Source: Treponema sp. (lineage in GTDB: Bacteria; Spirochaetota; Spirochaetia; Treponematales; Breznakiellaceae). Taken from it: DNA of 35,297 bases. The translations under genes were made by a program, and so were the position numbers. Below are positions 26,796-35,297 of the stretch, one piece after another (within the stretch, counting starts at the first letter, position 1; each line of letters begins with the position of its first letter). The DNA lies in the NCBI GenBank assembly GCA_031258005.1, contig JAIRNP010000160.1:1-35297 (forward strand), read 5' to 3'. Below the pieces are notes generated by a model, which was not told the DNA's origin, ran no database searches, and was given only the letters and a program-made list of their open reading frames with translations.

Positions 26796-28249
26796 ACATG
26801 CATGCCTTTTTCAACGTTTCGAGACGCATCCTTTAGGTACTCCCCTAAGGCGTCAAACCGGGAAAATTCCTTTTCCCTATCAGGCAGCTTGCAGATCCTG
26901 CACCGGATAGTGCTGCCCCAGGAAGGGGGCGCTTCATCGGGAAAGGACACGAGCAGTTTAAGATAATTATCCGATACCGCAGCCGCAAAGGGAGGATTGA
27001 ATTGCTTGGATGCCTCCAGGATCGCTTCTACTTCCCGTCCCTGCCAACGGCGGCTATAGGCCTTTCGTCCCGCACGGCCTAGGCCCTCAAGCTGCGCTAC
27101 CCGCAGGACCGCGTTTCTTTCACTCACCGCCCCCGGATAGGTATATGCCGCAGTACCCGGCCGGGGGGAATAGGGAAAGGCATGGATCCAGGCAAAACCG
27201 CTCCGCTCACAGAGGGCATAGGTCTCTTCAAAGGCTTCCTCGGTTTCACCGGGAAACCCCGTAATAATATCGCACCCAAGAAAGGGGTCGTCTTTTACCG
27301 CCCGTAAGCGGCGTATCCCCTTTTCCACATCCTCCGGGGTATACCTGCGGCCCATCCGCTCCAGGATCCGGGGACTGCCTGACTGGAGGGAAAGATGAAA
27401 ATGGGGCCGAATCCGGGGAGACCTCAGAACCGCAAGCAGATCCTCGGTGATCCCTTCCGGTTCAAGGGAAGAGAGGCGTAACCGGATACGTTCGGTTCCT
27501 GCAAGGAGATACCGCAAGAGTGCACCCAGATGCAGGGCCCCTTCCCGGTGTACACCGGTATCCCGATATTGGGTGATGTTTACCCCGGTTAACACCGCCT
27601 CTCCATACCCTTTGGCTTCCAAGGCTTGTAACGTAGCGCGGATATGGTCCGCTTCACGGCTTACACTCTTTCCTCGGGCAAGCCGTACCCGGCAATACGA
27701 ACAATGATTATCACAGCCGTCTTGGATCTTCACCGAGGCCCGAGCATGGCGGGAAAAATCCCCGGGAATAAATCGGAATCGCTCAGTGGCAGCAGCCTTG
27801 GAAGCCTCCTTTTCCCGAAGCCATTGGGAGAGCGAAACCAGGGCCGCCTCTTCCGGCATGGTTTTCGCAAGAAATTCCGGCAGATCCAAGAACAGGCTCT
27901 TCGTATCCCCGGATACCACCACCAGCCGGTTTGCAGCTAAACCATCAGAACCACCTTCCCTTCCCAGGGCATCCAGGGCCTCTCTCGCCACCTGGGCATA
28001 ACAGCCGGTTACCATAAGCACCGCCTGGGGATGATCCCGCAGGGCTTTTCGAATGACTCGCCGGGCCTTTTGTTCAGCCTTGGAAGTTACCGTGCAGGTA
28101 TTAAACACGAGGATATCCGCACCCGGTTCCCCTGCGGCTCCATCCCACGGCAACACGCTAAAACCCTGCACCCTGAACGCATGGGCGATAGCTTCGCTCT
28201 CAAGCTGATTGACCTTGCAACCCAGGGTATATAAGGAGACGGAAACCAT
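26792..28249 (-). CDS. mtaB: tRNA (t6A37)-C2 methylthiotransferase MtaB
   Basis: SLYTLGCKVNQLESEA, FNTCTVTSKAEQKARR, VKIQDGCDNHCSYCRVRLARGKSVSR (radical SAM CxxxCxxC), GCDIITGFPGETEEAF. Confidence 0.95.
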   Translation of the reverse strand: MVSVSLYTLGCKVNQLESEAIAHAFRVQGFSVLPWDGAAGEPGADILVFNTCTVTSKAEQKARRVIRKALRDHPQAVLMVTGCYAQVAREALDALGREGGSDGLAANRLVVVSGDTKSLFLDLPEFLAKTMPEEAALVSLSQWLREKEASKAAATERFRFIPGDFSRHARASVKIQDGCDNHCSYCRVRLARGKSVSREADHIRATLQALEAKGYGEAVLTGVNITQYRDTGVHREGALHLGALLRYLLAGTERIRLRLSSLEPEGITEDLLAVLRSPRIRPHFHLSLQSGSPRILERMGRRYTPEDVEKGIRRLRAVKDDPFLGCDIITGFPGETEEAFEETYALCERSGFAWIHAFPYSPRPGTAAYTYPGAVSERNAVLRVAQLEGLGRAGRKAYSRRWQGREVEAILEASKQFNPPFAAAVSDNYLKLLVSFPDEAPPSWGSTIRCRICKLPDREKEFSRFDALGEYLKDASRNVEKGMHV

Positions 28250-28253
28250 AGGC

Positions 28254-28907
28254 TTATCGAGCGCCTAAAGCCTGGCGGGCCCGATTCAACCCTCGGCGGG
28301 CATCCCCGAGTTGGGCATTGAGGGACAGGGCCCGTTCATAGGCGATAATCGCTTCTGATAAATCCCCGGCATTTTCCCGGGCATAGGCCAGTCTGGTCCA
28401 CCAGTTTGCATTTCCCGGCTGCCAATGCACCGCGGTGGAGAGGGCAATATCCGCATGGCGAAAGCGGCCAAGGCGGATATAGATCTCGCCGATAAAATAG
28501 TACACCGTTTCGATCCGGGTTCCTTCTGGGGCAAAGTTGATATATTCCTGAAAATACTGCAAGGCTTCCCGATTCCGGCCTTCATAATAGCTGATTTCTC
28601 CGAGAATTTCGATGACCCGAGGATCATAGCGACTGAGATTCCGGCCTACCAGGGCGTAGGGCAGGGCATCTTCGTACCGGTTGAGCCGTATCAGACTCCA
28701 GCAGAGCACCACATGAGCATCCAGGTTATAAGGATTTACCGCGATTTCATCCATACAAATGGAAACTGCCTGTTCGTAGTTACCATTTCGATATTCCACC
28801 AAGGCATCAGGCCGTTGTGCAAAGCCAAATCCCCAGGGAATCAGCAACAGTATAAACCCTAAACAAATACGCTTATGAGATGGGTACATTTCCTGATTTT
28901 TTTTCAT
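28254..28907 (-). CDS. TPR-repeat protein with signal peptide
   Basis: MKKNQEMYPSHKRICLGFILLLIPWGFGFAQ..., several TPR-like units. Start set to ATG at 28907, trimming the 28952 ORF. Confidence 0.8.
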   Translation of the reverse strand: MKKNQEMYPSHKRICLGFILLLIPWGFGFAQRPDALVEYRNGNYEQAVSICMDEIAVNPYNLDAHVVLCWSLIRLNRYEDALPYALVGRNLSRYDPRVIEILGEISYYEGRNREALQYFQEYINFAPEGTRIETVYYFIGEIYIRLGRFRHADIALSTAVHWQPGNANWWTRLAYARENAGDLSEAIIAYERALSLNAQLGDARRGLNRARQALGAR

Positions 28908-29250
28908 GCATAGTACAGTAGCCATTAAAATGGCACCCTGCCTCCAGTGCAATCTCCTGGGTGGTGATGTTCCCCTGAAGCCTTCCTGAGGGACTTATTT
29001 CTATCTTATCCGCGGCGGTAATATTTCCATTGACTAAACCTCGGATGATCACCTGCGGGGCGTTAATATGAGCATCCACCACGCCCTCCTTATCGATCAA
29101 AAGGAGTCCACTGGCAACGATTTCACCCCGTACCTTACCCCGGATAAGAAAGGGCTTTTCAAAGCTCAGGGTCCCTGAGAAATCAATGTCTGAAGATAAA
29201 ATAGTATCGAAATCTTCATCCTCTAACGTATCACTATGCAAATCGATCAT
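28873..29250 (-). CDS. Bactofilin (polymer-forming cytoskeletal) protein
   Basis: DIDFSGTLSFEKPFLIRGKVRGEIVASGLLLIDKEGVVDAHINAPQVIIRGLVNGNITAADKIEISPSGRLQGNITTQEIALEAGCHFNGYCTM. Confidence 0.9.
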   Translation of the reverse strand: MIDLHSDTLEDEDFDTILSSDIDFSGTLSFEKPFLIRGKVRGEIVASGLLLIDKEGVVDAHINAPQVIIRGLVNGNITAADKIEISPSGRLQGNITTQEIALEAGCHFNGYCTMHEKKSGNVPIS

Positions 29251-29431
29251 TACTAGGCCTCCATGAAATGCTTCTCATACAACAAGTTCGATATAGTACC
29301 GGTGAAGCACATAGGGGAGCTTGGGAGAAACCTCTTTATGCTGTAACCATGCACCCATTTTTGGGTATAATGGTTAAAGTATAAAGAAGAAAGGGTAAAG
29401 ACCCCTCACTCCCCGAAGTGCAGAGCAATCT

Positions 29432-30793
29432 TTAGCCGCCGTAGACGGCAATCATAACCCCCGCGGCTATGGCGGTTCCGATCACCCCCGCAACATTCGG
29501 CCCCATGGCGTGCATGAGGAGGAAATTTCCCGGATCCTCCTCAAGGCCCACCTTATTGGAAACCCGGGAGGCCATAGGTACTGCGGAAACCCCGGCGGAC
29601 CCAATGAGGGGATTGATCTTCTCTTTGAGGAACAGGTTCATGAACTTGGCCACCAAAACCCCGGTAGCCGTGGCAATGGCAAAGGCCACCAAGCCCATAA
29701 CTACAATGATCAGGGACGAAGAATTGAGGAATTTTTCCGGGGTCATCTGGCTCCCCACGCCCAGAGACAGGAAGATAGACACGATGTTCATCAGTTCGTT
29801 CTGGAGGGTCTTGCTGAGCCGTTCCACCACACCGCACATCCTGATGAAGTTACCGAACATGAGACAGCCGATAAGCGGCGCCGCAGAGGGGATGAGCAAA
29901 ATAGCCAGAACAAAGACCACCATGGGGAAAAAGATCTTTTCCACATTGGAAACAGGCCTGAGCTGTTTCATTCTAATGAGCCGTTCCTGCTTGGTGGTTA
30001 AGGCTCGCATGATGGGGGGCTGGATGATGGGCACCAGGGCCATGTAGGAATAGGCCGCTACTGCCACGGTAGCCAAGAGGTGGGGCGCAAGTTGGGCGGC
30101 GATGTAGATCGTAGTAGGCCCGTCTGCGCCGCCGATGATGGCCACTGAACAGGCTTCCTTGAGGTTAAAGTTCACCCCAGGGATGAAGTTGGCCAGACTG
30201 ATACCGAACAGGGTACCGAACACCCCAAACTGGGCCGAGGCTCCGAGGATCGCCGTCTTGGGATTGGCGATAAGGGGACCAAAGTCAGTCATGGCTCCGA
30301 TACCCATGAAGATGATCAGGGGAAAGAATTCGTTCCCCACCCCGGTCTCATAGATAATATGGAGGAACCCGTGAGGAGGATCCCCCATCCCTGCAAAGGG
30401 AATGTTCACGAAGATGGTCCCAAACCCAATGGGGATGAGGAGCAGCGGTTCAAAGCCCTTTACCGCACCCAGATACACGATGAGGAAACCTACCGCCACC
30501 ATAAGGAATTCCTGCCAGCCGAAGATGGTGATAGGATCTCCTGCGGGAGTCGCTTTTTGGACCGTATCGGTGATAAAGGCAAAGAGTCCCGTGGTTTCCG
30601 CAATATTCCGGGCAAAACTGCCAAAGGAAATGTTGGGAATATTCTCGCTTCCCGGGATATGATACGCTCCGGAATTTTCCTTCCCTGATGTCTGGGCCAA
30701 GGCCCGGGGCATAAAGGAAAACACCACGGATCCCGCCACCAAAACAAGGCATATTTTTGTAACCCATACCGGGTCCTTTTTATGGTTGCGCAT
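29432..30793 (-). CDS. oadB: Na+-translocating oxaloacetate (or related) decarboxylase beta subunit, with N-terminal extension
   Basis: [78 protein letters not shown]. Confidence 0.93.
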   Translation of the reverse strand: MRNHKKDPVWVTKICLVLVAGSVVFSFMPRALAQTSGKENSGAYHIPGSENIPNISFGSFARNIAETTGLFAFITDTVQKATPAGDPITIFGWQEFLMVAVGFLIVYLGAVKGFEPLLLIPIGFGTIFVNIPFAGMGDPPHGFLHIIYETGVGNEFFPLIIFMGIGAMTDFGPLIANPKTAILGASAQFGVFGTLFGISLANFIPGVNFNLKEACSVAIIGGADGPTTIYIAAQLAPHLLATVAVAAYSYMALVPIIQPPIMRALTTKQERLIRMKQLRPVSNVEKIFFPMVVFVLAILLIPSAAPLIGCLMFGNFIRMCGVVERLSKTLQNELMNIVSIFLSLGVGSQMTPEKFLNSSSLIIVVMGLVAFAIATATGVLVAKFMNLFLKEKINPLIGSAGVSAVPMASRVSNKVGLEEDPGNFLLMHAMGPNVAGVIGTAIAAGVMIAVYGG

Positions 30794-30804
30794 GTATGCT
30801 AATC

Positions 30805-32583
30805 CTATTGAATCTCAGCGACGGGCTGCTGGGAAGCTACCTGGGTTCCCGTAGGAACCAGGAAGTGAATCTTTCCCGGGGTAGTAGCCTTAATCTCCAG
30901 TTCCATCTTCATCGACTCAATGATGATGACCGTGGTACCGGAAGTTACCGGGGTTCCTTCACCCACTACATAACGGATGATGGTACCTGCCACAGGCGCC
31001 GGGATCACCGTACCCCCTCCAGAAGGCGGAGGGGCTGCAGGAGCAGGGCTACTTGCAGGAACCGAAACCGGGGTACCGGGAGATACCCCTACACCGGCAA
31101 GGGAAACCACCACCGTATAGTCTGCGCCGTTCACGTTGACCACGTATGTAGCCGGTTGATTCGAAGGGGCAGCGGCGGGAACTGCTGCCGGAGCCGGGGG
31201 TGGAGCTGCCGCTTCCGCGGTAAACTTCACCGGCCCCTGGGACCGTTTCTTGAAGAAGTCTGGAGCAACCTTGGGGAACATGGCGTAGGTGAGCACATCT
31301 TCTACGGTAACCTGGTCGGTTCCCAGTACCTTTTTAGTCTCTCCTTCGAGTTTTTCATATTCCTGGGGAATATCATCCGCGGGCCGATGGGTGATCTCCT
31401 TTTCGAGTTTGAGCGCCTCCAGGGCTTTTTTTACGGCTTCAGGATTTTTGGGAGCCGGACATGCGCCGTATTTACCTGCCAAGAGGTCTATGGATTCACC
31501 GGTGAGTTTATTGTACCGGCCAAAGAGGACGTTGAAGACCGCCTGGGTTCCCACGATCTGGCTTGAAGGAGTAACCAGCGGGGGATAGCCAAAGTCCTTC
31601 TGCACTACCGCGATTTCCTTGAGGACCGCATCGATCTTATCGGAAGCGCCTTGTTCCTTTAATTGCCCCTCCAGGTTAGAGAGCATCCCACCCGGAACCT
31701 GGGACACCAGGATCCGGGTATCGGCTCCCAGGAAACTGGACTCGAACTTCTTGTAATGCTTCCGAACCTCCCGGAAATACGCGGCAATTTCTAAAAGCAG
31801 CTTGATATCCAAGCCCGTGTCGTAGGGAGTCCCTTTGAATATCTCCACCATGGTTTCGGTGGGGCTATGGCTCGTACCCATGGCCAGGGAGGAAATAACC
31901 GTATCCAGAATATCCGCCCCTGCCTCGGCACACTTGACTAAGGTTGCCACGGACATACCCGTGGTCGCGTGAGAGTGGATTTCTATGGGAATATCCACCG
32001 CTTTTTTGAGGGCCTTCACCAAGTTATAGCCTTCATAGGGCTTTAAAAGACCCGACATATCCTTGATACACAAGGAATCCGCGCCCACCGCGGCGTATTC
32101 TTTGGCCAGTTCTACATATTTTTCAATCGTATGAAAGGGAGTCGTGGCATAGGAAATCGCCGCCTGAATATGCTTGCCGGTTTTCTTGGCTGCGTTGGTG
32201 GCGGCCTTGAAATTCCGCGGATCGTTTAAGGCGTCAAATATTCGGAACACATCCACCCCGTCTTTTGCCGCGGTCTCTACGAACTTAGCCACCACATCGT
32301 CTGCATAATGCCGGTACCCCAGAAGGTTTTGCCCTCGCAGGAGCATCATGATCTTGGTGTTGGGTAAGGCTGCCTTAAGCTTCTTGAGCCGTTCCCAAGG
32401 GTCTTCGTTCAAGAACCGAATCGCCGAGTCAAAAGTCGCTCCTCCCCAGGCTTCCAGCGCCCAATAGCCGACCCGGTCTAATTTATCGGCAATAGGAAGC
32501 ATATCACTCGTAACCATACGCGTAGCGAACAGGGATTGGTGGGCATCCCGCAATACCAGATCGGTAAGTTTAACCGTAGCCAT
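30805..32583 (-). CDS. oadA: Oxaloacetate decarboxylase alpha subunit with biotinyl domain
   Basis: [48 protein letters not shown]; Ala/Pro linker and ESMKMEL biotinylation motif. Confidence 0.95.
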   Translation of the reverse strand: MATVKLTDLVLRDAHQSLFATRMVTSDMLPIADKLDRVGYWALEAWGGATFDSAIRFLNEDPWERLKKLKAALPNTKIMMLLRGQNLLGYRHYADDVVAKFVETAAKDGVDVFRIFDALNDPRNFKAATNAAKKTGKHIQAAISYATTPFHTIEKYVELAKEYAAVGADSLCIKDMSGLLKPYEGYNLVKALKKAVDIPIEIHSHATTGMSVATLVKCAEAGADILDTVISSLAMGTSHSPTETMVEIFKGTPYDTGLDIKLLLEIAAYFREVRKHYKKFESSFLGADTRILVSQVPGGMLSNLEGQLKEQGASDKIDAVLKEIAVVQKDFGYPPLVTPSSQIVGTQAVFNVLFGRYNKLTGESIDLLAGKYGACPAPKNPEAVKKALEALKLEKEITHRPADDIPQEYEKLEGETKKVLGTDQVTVEDVLTYAMFPKVAPDFFKKRSQGPVKFTAEAAAPPPAPAAVPAAAPSNQPATYVVNVNGADYTVVVSLAGVGVSPGTPVSVPASSPAPAAPPPSGGGTVIPAPVAGTIIRYVVGEGTPVTSGTTVIIIESMKMELEIKATTPGKIHFLVPTGTQVASQQPVAEIQ

Positions 32584-32610
32584 TTTTAAACTCCTTGTGT
32601 AGAAAAAAAA

Positions 32611-32874
32611 TTAAGAATAAGTCTTGCGATATTCAGCAACTGCAGCGGTGATAACCGCAGTTATCACCTCATCGTTACGGGTGCGGCTTACCATAGGAAC
32701 GGGAGAGGCAACGCTTACCGGGGCCTGCTGGACATCCCTATCCCAACCCAGGGCATGGATTACCTTCCCCAGGGTACTGATACAGATAATCATAATAACC
32801 AAGAATCCAAACACGATTCCCATGCCTAATAGGGTAAGGACCCCGCTTTGCTCTAACATGACCGTTATCGTCAT
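32611..32874 (-). CDS. oadG: Oxaloacetate decarboxylase gamma-type subunit
   Basis: 87 aa; one TM (GVLTLLGMGIVFGFLVIMIICISTLGKVI), immediately upstream of oadA. Confidence 0.8.
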   Translation of the reverse strand: MTITVMLEQSGVLTLLGMGIVFGFLVIMIICISTLGKVIHALGWDRDVQQAPVSVASPVPMVSRTRNDEVITAVITAAVAEYRKTYS

Positions 32875-33036
32875 AAAACCTCCCTCGGTACCGGCAATCT
32901 TCAGGTACCGCCGAAAATCTCATATTAGTATGCTCTATAACGAGCTACCAGTATCTTTTACTATGATACTAGAAATATCTCGATAAATGCAAGGGACTAT
33001 TGCCTCATAAATAACCTAGCAGAAAAGGGGCGGTTG

Positions 33037-33134
33037 GATAAACGCCGCATTGGGCGTTTATCTTCGGAGTTTTGCTTTGCAAAGCTCCAGCCGGTGCATG
33101 CGGGGCAGCCGAAATCAGGCCGCTGGGGCCTGAT
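33037..33134. repeat. Cluster of three hairpins
   Basis: gataaacgcc-gcattg-ggcgtttatc (33037-33062); ggagttttgc-ttt-gcaaagctcc (33066-33088, one G-U); atcaggcc-gctgg-ggcctgat (33114-33134). Confidence 0.7.
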
Positions 33135-33630
33135 CACCTCCCTGATAGGGGGCGTTTCCACTGCAACCCTTTTCACGGTTTAGCTTCAAGAGCTTTTCCT
33201 TCGCCTCCTTCTGCGCCTTTGCGGTTTGAACACCTTCAACAGAGCGGTTGAAACACCTTCAACAAGGCGGTTTGGGTTCCTTTTCGTAGACTTTCTTGTA
33301 TCGTCCATCGGCCTTTTGTCTTTCGACAGTACCTTGAAGGACGGATGCCCATAGTGGTACAGGAATTGGTACACCTCCCCTAGGGCAGCGTACTCGGCGG
33401 GGGGTATCGAAACGGAAGGAGCCGACGGTTTTCCGCACGGCGTCGAAGTTCTTTTGTTCCATATAACCGGTATCGTCTTTGTGGCAGGCCCTGGTTCGTG
33501 TCGGCTCGATATACCCCTCAAGACACCCCTTGAGCAGGGGTTCGCTGATGCATTCCATGCCGTTCCTGTAATGGGGCCCTTTCAGAGTGAACGGAAGCTC
33601 TCGCTGAATGCCCTGGGCAACGCTGATTAA
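33109..33630 (-). pseudogene. DDE integrase-type transposase remnant, frameshifted
   Basis: ISVAQGIQRELPFTLKGPHYRNGMECISEPLLKGCLEGYIEPTRTRACHKDDTGYMEQKNFDAVRKTVGSFRFDTP, then another frame EYAALGEVYQFLYHYGHPSFKVLSKDK, back to GRYKKVYEKEPKPP, then AKEKLLKLNREK. Confidence 0.7.
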
Positions 33631-33700
33631 TTAATGAGATTCAGCTCTTTGTCATTTTTTGAAATCATGAATGCCGGGTAGCCATTTTCCGGACGTGTCC

Positions 33701-33764
33701 GGCGGCCTGCTTCCGTCCCGCCGCGCTTCTCAGGCGGTTTACTTCCGCCCTGCCGCGCTTCTCG
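33701..33764. repeat. Two tandem 32-bp units, 26/32 identical
   Basis: ggcggcctgcttccgtcccgccgcgcttctca / ggcggtttacttccgccctgccgcgcttctcg. Confidence 0.75.
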
Positions 33765-33791
33765 GGGCAAAAGGACACCCCTTCCCCGGCC

Positions 33792-34255
33792 TCACTCGGC
33801 TGACCATGACCACAGAAGCAGGTGGGCGCTACAAAATAGCATATACTGCCGGGCCAGCTTCTTTTTTAATCCCCCGTAAACCGTCTTTCGATACTCAAAC
33901 TTCCCCTTTACCACCGCAAACACGTGCGCCACTTTACACCTCACCTTTGCCTTCATATATTCAATATGCCCCTCCCCGTCCGGCTGCCCGATATACTCAA
34001 GCTGGTTCATCGGATCGCTTAACCGCCGGTCTTTCCGTTTCCGGTCCGCTCCTTTCCGCTTGTTAATCCTGAAATCAACCGTTGATAACGGTTCGTCATG
34101 TTGTATCTCCTTTCCCGCTTTTCTATGCCGCTATAGCCGGCATCGCCGGTCGCCTCCACCGAATGAACCATCCCGGTTCCCGTATCCACCCCTCTATGCG
34201 CCTTCATCCCGAAATGCCATTCATTCCCTTTTTTCGTCTGTTTCATCCCCTGCAT
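33792..34255 (-). pseudogene. IS5-family transposase remnant with internal deletion and frame change
   Basis: [49 protein letters not shown] then another frame EYMKAKVRCKVAHVFAVVKGKFEYRKTVYGGLKKKLARQYMLFCSAHLLL. Confidence 0.75.
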
Positions 34256-35094
34256 AGTCCGGCATCCTTTGCCGAATCAAGGAATATATCGACAAAACTA
34301 TTTCCATCGTGGATATTTCGCCGGTCAAAGATAAATTGCTTTGCGGCGATGATATTCAACCTTGAAACCTGAGCGCGTTTTTTTTCATCGCCGATTGCCG
34401 TCAAATCTTTCACCGGGGCCATACCGATAGTCCGGCGGATAAGCTCCGTGCCGGTGTACGCGGCGGCATCGGCGATTATCGTATCCAGATAAAACCGGGC
34501 AAACCCTTCAGTTTTTGCCATGATTTCAGTTGCCTGTTCGTTAAACGCGGAAAGAAATTTTTGCTTGAAAATATCAATCACCGAACCGGCTGTTTCCATT
34601 ATCCATGTGCAAAACGATTCATCGCCTGATACTTTTCCGTTGCCCCATGCAAAAAAGAGGTTAGCGATAATATTGCCTACATCGTAACCAATAGGACCGA
34701 AGAATGCAAACTCAGGATCAAAAACCCGCGTGGCGGCCTCGTCCGTTTTCCGCATTCGCTTTTACAAAAATAGAACCGGTATGGAGGTCCCCGTGAATTA
34801 GTGCTTGCGCATTGTTCATAAAGTCGAACTTCAATTTTGCAATTTCAATGTGTAGTTTTTTATCTTCGTATAATTCTTTGCGGACAAATTCGCCATTCTC
34901 CGGAATAATGATGTTTCTTTTTTTATATCGTTGTAGGGCTCGGTTAAAACCAGATCCTAGGTAATTTCACACAATTCTGGATTTATAAAACTTTTTACCA
35001 GGGCCTTTTTTTCTTTGTGGTCAATCACCGCATCGGTCGTTGGAAGCGTCGTATGTACAAGATATGTCGTAATATCGTAACCGTTCACCAGTTA
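34243..35094 (-). pseudogene. mtnK: S-methyl-5-thioribose kinase, degraded
   Basis: [110 protein letters not shown], then frameshift to ATRVFDPEFAFFGPIGYDVGNIIANLFFAW. In-frame TAG at 34957-34959; frameshift at A-run 34746-34749. 5' boundary approximate. Confidence 0.8.
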
Positions 35095-35114
35095 ATCATG
35101 AGAGTGAGTATAAT

Positions 35115-35297
35115 TTAGCCTTGCAACAAGGATGGTGAAGGAAGATTGTTCAAACCAGAATAGACACAATCGTACAGAAAATCAATAACCGGTTTCCCCT
35201 GTTGGGTACAGCTTGTCAGTATACTCAAGAACCGTTCCATCCACCGGTTTCCCCATTCACTGCGTGTCCCTTGGGTTATTTTCCGGTCTATTACTAG
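35115..35297 (-). CDS. IS66-family transposase C-terminus, runs off right edge (partial)
   Basis: Own translation: ...LVIDRKITQGTRSEWGNRWMERFLSILTSCTQQGKPVIDFLYDCVYSGLNNLPSPSLLQG*; IS66 C-terminal pattern (TRS/GTqG...PSLL). Confidence 0.75.
   Translation of the reverse strand, partial: LVIDRKITQGTRSEWGNRWMERFLSILTSCTQQGKPVIDFLYDCVYSGLNNLPSPSLLQG

Noticed and set aside
29469-30688. Long plus-strand ORFs opposite oadB
   Set aside because: Antisense shadows; sense strand encodes an unambiguous decarboxylase subunit.
1-35297. tRNA, rRNA or known riboswitches
   Set aside because: No convincing cloverleaf, rRNA or riboswitch consensus found by eye in the intergenic gaps; a tRNAscan/Infernal run would be decisive.

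Overview
The window looks like a spirochaete chromosome, most likely a Treponema of the termite-gut type. This is inferred from protein flavour and repeat style; no search was run. Core housekeeping genes sit between two blocks of mobile DNA. The left edge (1-~1770) resembles the end of a Mu-like transposable element: a MuA-type transposase running off the edge, a small RHH ORF, a divergent RHH-like regulator, and an iteron/palindrome-rich terminus. It abuts a gene that looks 5'-truncated (FN3 + 5'-nucleotidase C-terminal domain). Then follow a twice-frameshifted TonB-dependent receptor, a RAYT-like ORF lacking HUH/Tyr catalytic residues, aroC, a PfkB kinase, an ISAs1 remnant, a VanY-type lipoprotein, tcdA-ttcA, cheR/cheB, a Tyr phosphatase, a DEAD-box helicase/ABC-F pair, a twin-DUF1538 membrane protein paired with a protein that reads as three tandem PII-like domains, a DUF2156 protein, a spirochaete-type hypothetical, an OppA-like lipoprotein, an AT-rich ACR3-type transporter overlapping mtaB, a TPR protein/bactofilin pair, and oadG-A-B. 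The right edge (33.0-35.3 kb) is an IS graveyard: a DDE integrase-type remnant, an IS5 remnant, an mtnK pseudogene, and an IS66 C-terminus running off the edge. The strongest candidate for an under-described system is the DUF1538 x2 + PII-like x3 gene pair (17987-21136). The catalytically degenerate RAYT-like protein and the Mu-like terminus are next.
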